Shown here one piece after another: positions 1 to 9,700 of a DNA stretch of 64,000 nt. The notes below the pieces were generated by a model, which saw only the letters and a program-made list of their open reading frames with translations, made no database searches and was not told the DNA's origin. The position numbers and the translations under genes were made by a program. The DNA is from DASUFP01 sp036274495 (GTDB lineage Bacteria; Bacteroidota; Bacteroidia; AKYH767-A; OLB10): NCBI GenBank assembly GCA_036274495.1, contig DASUFP010000100.1, forward strand, positions 26,193-90,192, given 5' to 3'. Every line of letters begins with the position of its first letter. The first letter of the stretch is position 1.

Positions 1-287
1 CACAGATGATCTGGTATTTCCTCGAAGGCGTTGCGAACCGCAAGAACGATATCCCTCATCCGGGACACGATGGATTTACCACTTACAGAGTTACGCTGGA
101 TAAAACGGATATTCTTTTTCTGAAAAATCAAAACACCGGACGCTGGTGGATCGAGGTTCCCCTGGCCGGGAAAAATAATCGTTACCGCCGGCATAATTTT
201 CTCCCGTGCTCTCAAAAGGATTACCAGCAGGCTTGCGACAATGAGATGCCAGACCGATACTGGCAGGCACTTCAAAAAATGGTTTGA
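1..287 (+). CDS. C-terminal end of a probable formimidoylglutamase / arginase-family protein (partial)
   Basis: The reading frame is already open at the left edge (first full codon at base 3) and stops at 287, so only about the last 94 residues are present. The stretch QMIWYFLEG followed by NRK-D resembles what I recall of the C-terminus of Bacteroidota formimidoylglutamase, a ureohydrolase-fold manganese enzyme of histidine breakdown. None of the metal-binding motifs lie in the visible part, so the call rests on this C-terminal similarity alone. The gene lies 258 bases upstream of the T9SS block and the porP promoter lies in between, so it is probably a separate transcription unit. Confidence 0.55.
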   Translation, partial: QMIWYFLEGVANRKNDIPHPGHDGFTTYRVTLDKTDILFLKNQNTGRWWIEVPLAGKNNRYRRHNFLPCSQKDYQQACDNEMPDRYWQALQKMV

Positions 288-457
288 GCCGAAAGTTGTT
301 GGATTATTCATTGGATTGGGCCTGCATTTCAGGATTTATAACCAACTTAAAAATCCTATTAGTATATTCAAAATCAATAGTATAGGTTAGATATTAACGA
401 ATTTTAAACAATTACATTTTTAACAGATTTACTATTAATGGCTTCAAATAGGGCAGT

Positions 458-490
458 TTTGTTTTTGATTTGATTTTTTGCTTACTTTAG
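458..490 (+). promoter_or_regulatory. Bacteroidota-type promoter for porP
   Basis: TTTG at 458-461 and TACTTTAG at 483-490 are 21 bases apart and fit the Bacteroidota -33/-7 pattern (TTTG, TAnnTTTG) with one mismatch in the -7 box. The gene starts at 546, giving a leader of roughly 50 bases. Confidence 0.45.
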
Positions 491-545
491 CCCCCTAATT
501 ATACCCTAAAGAGAGCTTAAGCACCCTAACTGACAGCACCGATTT

Positions 546-1469
546 ATGAAAAGACTTTTATCCCTCGCCGCTGTGGCGTTATTAGCCACTACTGCCGTAT
601 TTGGCCAGCAGGATCCTCAGTTTAGCCAGAACATGTTTAACAGGTTATGGGCAAATGCAGCCTATGCGGGAAGCAGCGATGGCATCTGTGCCACTGCAAT
701 TTATCGCGATCAGTGGTCCGGATTCGATGGAGCACCCAAGACCGGAATTTTGAATATTGATGCTCCGGTAAGGGCTCTTCACGGAGGACTTGGTCTTTCG
801 GTTTTGGCTGCCGATGAACTTGGCGCTGAAAACTCACTCAATGTTAAATTATCGTATGCCTTCAGGTTTAATGTTGGATCCGGCAATCTGGCAATTGGCG
901 CCGACTTCGGTTTTCTGCAGAAATCCCTGGATGGTTTCAGTGCAGGTGACTACATAGACCCCAATGACCCTGTAATTCCTTCAAGTTCCCAGTCTGGAAG
1001 CGTTATTCCGGACATCGGAGCAGGAGTTTACTTCAATTCCGACAAACTTTATATCGGAGCATCTGCTTCCCATTTGACAGAACCGAAGGTAGAATATGGC
1101 GATTTCAGCACTGTTATGGCCCGCCATTACTACTTTATGGCCGGTTACCGCCTCGAGTTCAGCCCCTCACTTTCACTGATCCCCTCCGTATTTGTTAAGA
1201 ACGTGGCCGACGAAACACAGGCCGATATCAATGCTAACCTCCACTTCAATAACCGTTTCTGGGTAGGAGCCTCCTATCGCCTTGAAGATGCGATTGTTGT
1301 GATGGCCGGACTCAATATTCTGTCGAACCTCCGACTGGGATATTCTTATGATATTACAACCTCAGATTTGCAGGATTACAGCAATGGAACACATGAGGTA
1401 ATGCTTAACTACTGTTTCTATATTAAGAAGAAAATTAAGCCGATCAACCGAAACGTAAGATTCCTTTGA
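546..1469 (+). CDS. PorP/SprF family type IX secretion system membrane protein
   Basis: This 307-residue outer-membrane protein has a signal peptide ending near residue 20 (ATTAVFG-Q). The family hallmark follows at once: QDPQFSQNMFN, then N-AYAGS and RDQW-GFDGAPKT. The rest reads as alternating beta strands and ends in NVRFL, a typical PorP/SprF C-terminus with a terminal aromatic-hydrophobic pair. Family members work with the T9SS, either in secretion itself (PorP) or in anchoring surface adhesins (SprF). It sits directly upstream of gldKLMN in the same direction, the order of the core porPKLMN locus, which favours the secretion role. A separate promoter before gldK means the two units may be expressed independently. 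Confidence 0.9.
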   Translation: MKRLLSLAAVALLATTAVFGQQDPQFSQNMFNRLWANAAYAGSSDGICATAIYRDQWSGFDGAPKTGILNIDAPVRALHGGLGLSVLAADELGAENSLNVKLSYAFRFNVGSGNLAIGADFGFLQKSLDGFSAGDYIDPNDPVIPSSSQSGSVIPDIGAGVYFNSDKLYIGASASHLTEPKVEYGDFSTVMARHYYFMAGYRLEFSPSLSLIPSVFVKNVADETQADINANLHFNNRFWVGASYRLEDAIVVMAGLNILSNLRLGYSYDITTSDLQDYSNGTHEVMLNYCFYIKKKIKPINRNVRFL

Positions 1470-1479
1470 TAATTTACCA

Positions 1480-1508
1480 TTGTCCATACAAAAGGTAACT
1501 TATTTTTG
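1480..1508 (+). promoter_or_regulatory. Bacteroidota-type promoter for the gldKLMN operon
   Basis: TTG at 1480-1482 and a perfect TATTTTTG (TAnnTTTG) at 1501-1508 are 18 bases apart. The predicted start point leaves a leader of about 115 bases before gldK at 1632. This leader contains CCTAAC and GCACCGATCTAT, which also occur just before porP. Confidence 0.6.
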
Positions 1509-1631
1509 GGTATTACGTTAGCAGTGCTTATGTAATTATCCTGATCCGGAGACCGGAAAATAATGTAGAGTAATCTGCGTTACTTGACCTAACGGCACCG
1601 ATCTATAGAATTATAACCTAAAAAGCGGAAC

Positions 1632-2894
1632 ATGAAAAGATTGATCATTTCATCAGCAGTCCTGCTCTTCCTGAGCAGTTGTGGCGGCGGTAATCGCGGC
1701 CAGCTGGTTGGAGTGCAACCAAGGGAGCGTTGGTACCAGGCCGATCCTTACGGCATGGTATTTATCCCCTCCGGTTCATACAACATGGGACCCAGTGACC
1801 AGGACGTGCCGTATGCTGTGATCGCTCAAAGCCGGACCGTTTCGGTACATGCCTTTTACATGGATAATACCGAAATTACCAATAATGAATACCGCCAGTT
1901 TGTTGAATGGGTGAGAGATTCATTGGCCCACAGGCTTATTGGTGGTGAACACCTCATCGACGAAGGCGAATATGGTGAGCGTATCAACTGGAGAAAGAAA
2001 ATCAATTGGGATGATGAGGAAAATGTGGAAACCCTTTCCGAATTATATCTCCCTGAAGCTGAACGATTTTACAGAAGAAAAGAAATTGATGCCCGTAAGT
2101 TGAATTTTGAATACTACTGGACTGACCTTCAGGAAGCGGCAAGACGTTCCAACCGTGAGCAAGGCAAAACCGACAGGTCTGTATTTATTAAAAGAGATGT
2201 GATTAATGTGTATCCTGACACACTTGCCTGGATCCATGACTTCACCTATTCTTTTAATGACCCTATTACTAATATGTACTTCTGGCATCCGGCTTACGAC
2301 GAATACCCGGTTGTAGGTGTTAACTGGAAACAGGCCCGTGCCTTTTGTATCTGGAGAACGCAATTGCTCAACAGCTATCTGATGTCTAACGGAGAAACAT
2401 TCGTACAGGACTTCAGGCTTCCAACCGAGTCAGAGTGGGAGTACGCAGCACGTGGCGGACTGGATCTTTCTCCCTATCCCTGGGGCGGTCCTTATATCAG
2501 AAACAGCCGTGGTTGCTTCTTAGGAAACTTTAAACCAATGAGAGGTAATTACCTTGACGACGGAGGATTTTACTCTGTAAAGGTTACTTCTTACTGGCCT
2601 AACGATTATGGCTTGTATTGTATGGCCGGTAACGTATCAGAGTGGACCAGCAATGCATATGATGAGTCTGCCTATAATTTCTCACACGACCTCAATCCTG
2701 ATTATACTTATGAAGCCAAGGACTCCGATCCTCCTGCTTTGAAACGGAAAGTGATTCGTGGTGGATCCTGGAAAGACGTCGGATACTTTTTACAGACCGG
2801 TACACGTTCTTATGAATACCAGGATACTGCCAAGTCATATATTGGCTTCCGTTGCGTGATGGACTTCATGGGTCGCGATAAGTCGGATTTCTGA
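1632..2894 (+). CDS. gldK: Gliding motility / T9SS lipoprotein GldK
   Basis: This 420-residue lipoprotein has the lipobox FLSSC (Cys17) and an FGE-sulfatase (formylglycine-generating enzyme-like) domain over residues about 40-415. Landmarks in order are GMVFIPSG, DNTEITNNEYRQF, RLPTESEWEYAARGG, GNVSEWTSNAYDE, VIRGGSWKD and IGFRC. GldK (PorK) joins GldN (PorN) in the periplasmic ring complex attached to the outer membrane, and the FGE fold is thought to be structural there. It is followed by gldL, gldM and gldN in the classical order, which makes the assignment firm. Nothing looks damaged and the length matches the family. Confidence 0.95.
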   Translation: MKRLIISSAVLLFLSSCGGGNRGQLVGVQPRERWYQADPYGMVFIPSGSYNMGPSDQDVPYAVIAQSRTVSVHAFYMDNTEITNNEYRQFVEWVRDSLAHRLIGGEHLIDEGEYGERINWRKKINWDDEENVETLSELYLPEAERFYRRKEIDARKLNFEYYWTDLQEAARRSNREQGKTDRSVFIKRDVINVYPDTLAWIHDFTYSFNDPITNMYFWHPAYDEYPVVGVNWKQARAFCIWRTQLLNSYLMSNGETFVQDFRLPTESEWEYAARGGLDLSPYPWGGPYIRNSRGCFLGNFKPMRGNYLDDGGFYSVKVTSYWPNDYGLYCMAGNVSEWTSNAYDESAYNFSHDLNPDYTYEAKDSDPPALKRKVIRGGSWKDVGYFLQTGTRSYEYQDTAKSYIGFRCVMDFMGRDKSDF

Positions 2895-2972
2895 TCGGTC
2901 TATTGATCAGCATTATTTACACAGTAAAAACTAACCAATTCATATACTAACTTTAAAAACTATTTAAACACT

Positions 2973-3782
2973 ATGGGATTAGCTTCTTTAACCCAAGGCA
3001 AAGGGTTCAAAAACATGATGGCGAAGCTTTACGGCATCGGCGCATCCATCGTAATTGTTGGTGCACTTTTCAAAATTCAGCACTGGGAAGGTGCAGGACT
3101 GATGCTTACCGTCGGTCTTTTAACCGAGGCTGTTATCTTCTTCTTTTCAGCTTTTGAGCCTCCGCACGAGGAGGTTGATTGGTCGCTTGTTTATCCTGAA
3201 TTAGCAGGAATGCACGAGCCGGGAGCCGATAAACACAAGAAAAAGAAAATTGATCCTGTTGCTCAGGAGCTGGATAAATTACTCTCTGAGGCTAAAATTG
3301 GTCCGGATTTGATTGCCAGCCTTGGAACAGGTCTCAGAACACTTGGTGAAAATACTTCAAAGCTTTCTGACCTCTCGAGTGCTTCTGTAGCAACCGACGA
3401 TTATGTGAAAAATGTTCAGAAGGCTACCACTTCTGTCAGCAGCCTCGCCGGTGCTTATGAAAAAGCAACATCTGCTATGAACAGCCTCAGCACTTCTTCT
3501 GATGATGTAAAAGTGTATACCGATCAGGTACAGAGCGCCGGAAAAAATCTTGCAGCTCTCAATGCTGTTTACGAATTGCAACTGCAGGATTCTAACAAGC
3601 ATCTTAAGGAAACGTCTAAGTTCTATGATGGTATCAATGAACTTATGTCGAGCCTGAATGCTTCGCTTGAAGATACCAAGCGCTACAAGGATGAGGTGAA
3701 TAAACTGGCTAAAAACCTGACTTCTCTCAATACTGTTTATGGCAACATGCTTTCTGCCATGAATATTAACCCTAATAAGTGA
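2973..3782 (+). CDS. gldL: T9SS / gliding motor inner-membrane protein GldL
   Basis: This 269-residue protein begins with two membrane helices (about residues 19-35 and 43-60) joined by KIQHWEGAG, followed by a long soluble region predicted to be helical and coiled. GldL pentamers and GldM dimers form the proton-driven motor that powers T9SS export and gliding. Glu52 in the second helix (TEAVIFFFSAFEPP) matches the conserved membrane Glu needed for proton coupling in studied GldL proteins. The cytoplasmic tail contains two related segments ending in LAALNAVYE and LTSLNTVYG, which suggests an internal duplication. It is co-directional with gldK (78 bases) and gldM (53 bases). Confidence 0.95.
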   Translation: MGLASLTQGKGFKNMMAKLYGIGASIVIVGALFKIQHWEGAGLMLTVGLLTEAVIFFFSAFEPPHEEVDWSLVYPELAGMHEPGADKHKKKKIDPVAQELDKLLSEAKIGPDLIASLGTGLRTLGENTSKLSDLSSASVATDDYVKNVQKATTSVSSLAGAYEKATSAMNSLSTSSDDVKVYTDQVQSAGKNLAALNAVYELQLQDSNKHLKETSKFYDGINELMSSLNASLEDTKRYKDEVNKLAKNLTSLNTVYGNMLSAMNINPNK

Positions 3783-3835
3783 TCTAATACGTCACATTCA
3801 CCTATTTACTAACCTAAAAACGATTGAGATAAGAA

Positions 3836-5431
3836 ATGGCAGGTCAAAAGTTATCCCCGAGGCAGAAAATGATCGGGATGATGTACCTTGTATTGACTGC
3901 GCTCCTGGCTTTGAACGTATCTAAGGAAATTATCAATGCATTCGTAACAGTTAACGATAGCCTTGAAGTTTCCAACCAGAATACATCAAACAGGAACGCA
4001 AGAATATACTCGGATTTCCAAAAAGCAATGCTTAACGATCCCGCAAAAGTGGGCCCGTTTAATGATAAAGCACAAAAAATTAAAAAGTCCTCTTCCGATA
4101 TGATTGCCTATATCGACTCTATCAAGAGAGAAATGACACGTCAGGTGGAAGGAATCGAAAATAAAGCCGATTCTGTACCCGTTGCCCGTGATATTTCTAA
4201 AAAGGATGATTATGATGTTCCTACCACCATGATGTGCGGTGACGCCAATGATGGAGTAGGGCACGGTGCTACCAAGTTCAAGGAGAGAATAGCTCAGTTT
4301 AAAAAAGAAGTGGCTACAACCCTTGGACCTGAAGATGCAAAAAAATTCGGACCCCGTATCGATCAGCTCCTGAATACCAAGGACCCTGATCCTGATAAAG
4401 TGGCCGACGGTAAACGTACCTGGGAAATGGCTACATTTTACCATAACCCGGTTGTAGCTTCGCTGGCTTTGTTTACCAAATTCCAGGCCGACGTACGTAA
4501 CGTTGAATCGGAATTGATCAACCACCTTTACACTTCTATCGATGCGTCAAGCTTTAAGTTTGACCAGCTTGAGGCACGTGTAATTGCACCTACCAGCTAT
4601 GTCCTGACCAATCAGGAATACAAGGCTGATATCTTTCTGGCCGCATTCAGCTCCACTTCTAATCCTGAAATTACTGTCGGAGGTGCTCCTATAACCGTTG
4701 AAAATGGTATGGGAAAATACAGCACCCGCCCGGGAAGCGAAGGAATTAAAAAGTTTGGCGGAGTAATCAAAGTAAAAGATCCTGCTACTAACGAAACAAA
4801 AGAATATCCTTTCGAATCGGAATACATTGCTGCTAAGCCTGCATCCGTGGTTTCTGCCGATAAAATGAATGTACTTTATATCGGAGTTGAAAACCCAATG
4901 TCTATTTCTGTTCCGGGTGTCGCCGATGCTAATGTTACAGCTACCATTTCGGGTGGAGGTGCTACGCTTACCAAAGACGCTAAGTCGGGAAGCAGTAAAT
5001 ACATTGCCAAAGCAACAACTCAAGGTGAGGCTACAATTAGCATTACTGCTAAACTCGACGGCAAACCTGTTCCTATGGGTCAGTTTAAATACCGTGTAAA
5101 GCGAGTGCCTGATCCCGTTGCAATGATTGGCGGTTCAAAAGGAGGTCCTATCAACAAAGCTGTCCTGGCAGCACAAACCTCTGTGAACTCAATCATGGAA
5201 AACTTTGACTTTGAATTATATTTCAGAGTAAAAGGATTTAGAATGACGCTTATCCGTAAAGGGAAAGATCCAACAGAACTTGAAAGCAATAACAACCTTA
5301 TTACTCCGCAAATGAAGGGCGCAATACAATCCGCCGGCCCCGGTTCTAAAGTGTACTTTGAGTACATTAAAGCTACCGGACCTGACGGAACCACCCGCTC
5401 TCTCAGCTCGGTAAACTTTGTGTTGCAATAA
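3836..5431 (+). CDS. gldM: T9SS / gliding motor protein GldM
   Basis: This 531-residue protein has a single N-terminal membrane helix (about residues 12-30, within QKMIGMMYLVLTALLALNVS) and a long periplasmic region, matching the GldM/PorM layout of four beta-rich domains that cross the periplasm. The N-terminus MAGQKLSPRQKMIGMMYLVL is nearly diagnostic of GldM. GldM pairs with GldL in the motor, and its far end contacts the GldK/GldN ring. Length agrees with the family. It lies 30 bases ahead of gldN and is presumably in one transcript with gldK and gldL. Confidence 0.96.
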   Translation: MAGQKLSPRQKMIGMMYLVLTALLALNVSKEIINAFVTVNDSLEVSNQNTSNRNARIYSDFQKAMLNDPAKVGPFNDKAQKIKKSSSDMIAYIDSIKREMTRQVEGIENKADSVPVARDISKKDDYDVPTTMMCGDANDGVGHGATKFKERIAQFKKEVATTLGPEDAKKFGPRIDQLLNTKDPDPDKVADGKRTWEMATFYHNPVVASLALFTKFQADVRNVESELINHLYTSIDASSFKFDQLEARVIAPTSYVLTNQEYKADIFLAAFSSTSNPEITVGGAPITVENGMGKYSTRPGSEGIKKFGGVIKVKDPATNETKEYPFESEYIAAKPASVVSADKMNVLYIGVENPMSISVPGVADANVTATISGGGATLTKDAKSGSSKYIAKATTQGEATISITAKLDGKPVPMGQFKYRVKRVPDPVAMIGGSKGGPINKAVLAAQTSVNSIMENFDFELYFRVKGFRMTLIRKGKDPTELESNNNLITPQMKGAIQSAGPGSKVYFEYIKATGPDGTTRSLSSVNFVLQ

Positions 5432-5461
5432 GGATTACCGTTGCTCAAAAAACGTATGCAA

Positions 5462-6298
5462 ATGAAACGAATCGCAATCATCCTCTCATTGTTCATCGGA
5501 ATCAGCACGTCCTTAAGTGCTCAAAACGTATTGGACGGTGTGTATGTGCGTGAACACAGTCCTACAAGGATTCCTGTACCGTTATCATATCTGCGTGAAG
5601 CAGATGTTATGTGGTCCAAAAAAATCTGGCGTATTATTGACCTCAAGGAGAAGATGAACCTTGCGTTCTATTATCCTACGGAGAAAATTAACGACCGACG
5701 CAGCCTCAACGACATTTTGTACGATGCCGTTAAGGAGGGAACACTAACAGCATATGAAGATGAGGAATTTACCTTGCCAATGACACGTGAAGCGTTTCAG
5801 CGTATTGGCGGAGCAGGTGTTGATACTACACAAATAACCGATCCCGATCCTCCCTATCTCACGCGTGATACGGTTATTATCCGTGAGTTCTCAACAGCTA
5901 ACATTGTAGCCTATCGTGTTAAAGAAGAGTGGTTTTTTGATAAACAGCGATCGGTGATGGATGTTAGAATCATTGGACTTGCTCCACTGATTTATGCTGT
6001 TGACGATAAAGGCAACAGACGTGAAGGTGATCTCAGGATACCAATCATGTGGATTTATTTCCCTGAAGCCCGTAAAATTCTGGCCAATCAGGAAGTATTT
6101 ATCCGTCAGAACGATTCCGACAGAAGAACCTGGGACGACATCTTCCAAAAGCGAATGTTTGCCAGTTACATTTACAAAGAGAACAACGTGTATGATCGAA
6201 GAATTGAAGACTATAAACAAGGCATGGATGCACTGGTTGAAGCCGACAGGATCAAAAACGAAATCACCAATATGGAACACGATCTTTGGGAATACTGA
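5462..6298 (+). CDS. gldN: T9SS / gliding motility ring protein GldN
   Basis: This protein of about 278 residues has a signal peptide (MKRIAIILSLFIG, cleavage after SLSAQ). The mature part begins NVLDGVYVREHSPTRIPVP and continues with ADVMWSKKIWRIIDLKEKMN, both typical of GldN/PorN. GldN forms the periplasmic ring with GldK. The frame is open back to a TTG at 5441, and ATG codons lie at 5456 and 5462. I chose 5462 because the signal peptide then starts with the usual MKR. A strong hairpin terminator at 6311-6347 closes the operon. Confidence 0.94.
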   Translation: MKRIAIILSLFIGISTSLSAQNVLDGVYVREHSPTRIPVPLSYLREADVMWSKKIWRIIDLKEKMNLAFYYPTEKINDRRSLNDILYDAVKEGTLTAYEDEEFTLPMTREAFQRIGGAGVDTTQITDPDPPYLTRDTVIIREFSTANIVAYRVKEEWFFDKQRSVMDVRIIGLAPLIYAVDDKGNRREGDLRIPIMWIYFPEARKILANQEVFIRQNDSDRRTWDDIFQKRMFASYIYKENNVYDRRIEDYKQGMDALVEADRIKNEITNMEHDLWEY

Positions 6299-6310
6299 TT
6301 CCTGAAGACA

Positions 6311-6347
6311 AAAAAAATCCCTCACAAATTTGTGAGGGATTTTTTTT
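6311..6347. terminator. Bidirectional intrinsic terminator between gldN and the lipoprotein gene
   Basis: A near-perfect palindrome: ATCCCTCACAAAT followed directly by its complement, flanked by seven A on the left and seven T on the right. It can stop transcription from either direction, which suits the convergent genes on its two sides. Confidence 0.9.
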
Positions 6348-6358
6348 GAGCAATACTT

Positions 6359-6679
6359 TTATTGCTGTTTTTCTTCTGATGCTGCAGCCGCAGGAGCTGA
6401 GGTAGTATCAGTTGCTGCCACTTCTGTTCCGGTATAATTTGGGTTTTCGACCAGATCCATTCCGCAAACAGGACATTTTCCCGGCTGATTACTGCCACTG
6501 CCCTCGCAATTCATCGGACAAACATATTTATCGGTAGTGTTTACCGCAACCTGTGCTTCCGTCATTTCGGTAGCCGATGCATCCTTTTCTTTGTTCTCAG
6601 ATCCGCCACAGGCACTCATTGAAAGAGCAGCCGCTGATACTGCCGCCCAGATGAACATTCTAATTTTGTTTTTTTTCAT
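6359..6679 (-). CDS. Lipoprotein with a heavy-metal-binding (HMBD-type) domain
   Basis: This 106-residue protein has the lipobox SMSAC (Cys24), a short linker rich in E, A and T, and one domain at about residues 51-75 with YVCPMNCEG, then PGKCPVCGMDLV. That Cys-Pro-Met and Cys-Pro-x-Cys-Gly-Met-Asp-Leu pattern is the heavy-metal-binding domain often found in copper and cation efflux proteins. Here it stands alone on a membrane anchor, so a periplasmic copper or zinc binding role is inferred. The C-terminal 25 residues are low-complexity. It starts 29 bases after the icmF stop codon in the same direction and may be read through from it. The metabolic link, if any, is unclear. Confidence 0.75.
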   Translation of the reverse strand: MKKNKIRMFIWAAVSAAALSMSACGGSENKEKDASATEMTEAQVAVNTTDKYVCPMNCEGSGSNQPGKCPVCGMDLVENPNYTGTEVAATDTTSAPAAAASEEKQQ

Positions 6680-6708
6680 TTTTTATGGTGTTTATGATTA
6701 AGGTTTAT

Positions 6709-9700
6709 TTACATATTTCTGCGGTACTGACCACCCACTTCGAATAAGGCGCCTGTAATTTCACCCAGTGAACATATTTTAGATACCTCCATTATTTTAT
6801 CAAACATATTCTTGTTATGGATGGCTGCGTCCTGTAAATCGTGTAACAGAGAAGTGCGACGTTCTTTGTTACGCAAATGTAATTGTCGCAGTGTTTCTAT
6901 TTGCTGTTCCTTTTCTTCCGTTGTTGCCCTGATGACTTCGGTTGGCGTAATGGTAGGTGAACCTTTTGATGACAGAAAGGTGTTTACTCCAATGATAGGA
7001 TATTCACCTGTATGCTTAAGGGTCTCATAATAGAGTGATTCCTCCTGTATTTTACCTCTTTGATACATGGTTTCCATCGCCCCAAGCACACCGCCCCTTT
7101 CAGTAATCCTGTCGAATTCAGAAAGCACTGCTTCTTCAACCAGGTCAGTTAATTCTTCAATAATAAAAGAACCCTGAAGCGGATTCTCATTTTTTGCCAG
7201 CCCAAGTTCCCTGTTTATGATCAATTGAATGGCCATAGCCCTTCTCACACTTTCTTCGGTTGGTGTGGTTATCGCCTCATCATAGGCGTTTGTATGCAAA
7301 GAATTACAATTATCGTAAATGGCGTACAGGGCCTGGAGCGTTGTTCGGATATCGTTGAAATCAATTTCCTGAGCATGAAGCGAACGACCTGATGTCTGGA
7401 TATGGTATTTGAGCATTTGTGACCTCTCATTGGCCTGATACCGCAGTTTCATTGCCTTGGCCCAGATACGGCGTGCCACGCGGCCAATTACCGCATATTC
7501 GGGGTCTATTCCGTTCGAAAAGAAAAAGGATAAATTAGGTGCAAATTGATCAACATTCATACCTCTGCTTACATAGTATTCCACGTAAGTAAATCCATTG
7601 GCCAGTGTAAAAGCAAGTTGTGTTATAGGGTTAGCTCCGGCTTCGGCAATGTGGTATCCTGAAATTGAAACGGAATAAAAATTCCTGATGGAATGATCAA
7701 TAAAATATTGTTGCATATCCCCCATCAACCGAAGAGAAAACTCAGTTGAGAAGATGCAGGTATTCTGGGCCTGATCCTCCTTCAGAATATCGGCTTGCAC
7801 GGTACCTCTAACATTGGCAATAGTGAATGCTTTAATTTTGGCATAAACATCAGCAGGCAATACCTGATCACCCGTCACTCCAAGCAACATCAGCCCAAGA
7901 CCATCATTTCCTTCCGGAATGGCCGAATTGTACTTAGGGCGATCGGATTTATTTTTCGAATAAATAGCATCAATGGTGCTTTGTACCTCTTTTTCAAGAT
8001 TATTCTCTTTGATATACAATTCACATTGCTGGTCTATGGCGGCATTCATAAAATAGGCCGCGATAATAGATGCAGGTCCGTTAATTGTCATAGAAACGGA
8101 TGTCGCCGGATCACACAAATTGAAACCGGAATAAAGTTTTTTGGCATCATCCAGACAACAAACAGAAACCCCGCTGTTACCTATTTTACCATAAATGTCG
8201 GGTCTGTAATCAGGATCCTGGCCATATAAGGTTACCGAATCAAATGCTGTTGACAAACGCTTTGCAGGCATTCCGAGCGACACATAATGAAATCGTTTAT
8301 TGGTGCGCTCCGGACAACCCTCGCCTGCAAACATCCTTGTGGGATCCTCATTTTCTCTTTTAAACCTGAAAACGCCTCCGGTAAAAGGAAATTCTCCCGG
8401 AACATTTTCCTGAAGCAGCCAACGGAGCAAATCACCCCAGGCCTTATATTTTGGAAAGGCTACCTTGGGAATACGTTGTCTGGAAAGAGATTCTGACCAG
8501 GTTTGAATTTTGAGCGTTTTCTGCCTGACCTTGAATTCATAAAAATCCTGCCGGTACTCTTCAACTTTTAATGGAAACGATTCGAGCAATTTCCTGTTTT
8601 GGCCGTCAAGATTGATTGCGAGATCGTCGTATCTTTTTTCCAGGGCCTCAATCAGATCACTGTTACCTCCTTTATCTTCCTGCAGAGATTGAATAGTAGT
8701 TTTTAAGGCATATAATTTTTGCGCCAGATCACTTTGCTTGATTACCCACTGATCATAGGAACGGTTGTTTTCAGAAATCTCACTCAAATACCGGGTTCTG
8801 TTGGGTGGGATAATGTATATTTTTTCACTCATCTCCTCCGAAACCTGAAAAGTTGAGTGCAGCGGTGCACCGGTTTTCTCAGCAATCACATTCATTACTT
8901 GTCTGTACAGCCGATTCATTCCGGGGTCGTTAAATTGGGAAGCAATGGTTCCGTATACAGGAATGTCCTCATCAGGAGTTTCCCACAGCTGATGGTTTCT
9001 TTTGAACTGTTTGCGTACATCGCGCAGGGCATCCATTGCACCTCTTTTATCGAACTTGTTGAGGGCAATAATATCAGCGAAATCAAGCATGTCGATTTTT
9101 TCCAGCTGGGTGGCCGCCCCATACTCGGGTGTCATCACATATAAGGATACATCACTGTGATCGGTAATTTCTGTATCAGACTGACCAATGCCCGAGGTTT
9201 CCAGAATAATAAGATCGTAACCTGCAGCCTTCACAACATCAATAGCTTCTTTTACATGCTGCGAAAGTGCCAGGTTGCTCTGTCTGGTAGCAAGTGAACG
9301 CATATAAACCCGTGAATTACGTATCGCATTCATCCGGATACGGTCTCCTAATAATGCTCCTCCGGTTTTACGTTTAGATGGGTCAACAGAAATAATTGCA
9401 ATAGTTTTATCACGGAATTCTATCAGAAAACGACGTACAAGTTCATCTACAAGCGACGATTTTCCTGCACCGCCTGTCCCGGTTATGCCTAATACAGGAA
9501 TAACATGTGATTCGGCGGCTTTATGTACCTGATTTCTGATTTTACTAAATGACTCGGCATCATTTTCGGCAAGTGAAATTAACCTGGCAATAGACCTGGC
9601 GTCTTTAGTCGAAAGTTTATCCACTTCACCGTTAACGGATGATACTGTGTTAAAATCACTTTTGATTAACATATCATTAATCATCCCCTGTAATCCCATT

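Noticed and set aside
1632..2894. GldK as an active formylglycine-generating enzyme
   Set aside because: The fold is shared, but in this locus GldK is a known structural lipoprotein of the T9SS ring, and no sulfatase gene is nearby.
3986..4525. Long minus-strand frame inside gldM
   Set aside because: It lies wholly within the firmly assigned gldM gene, has no recognisable motif and looks like a by-product of codon bias.
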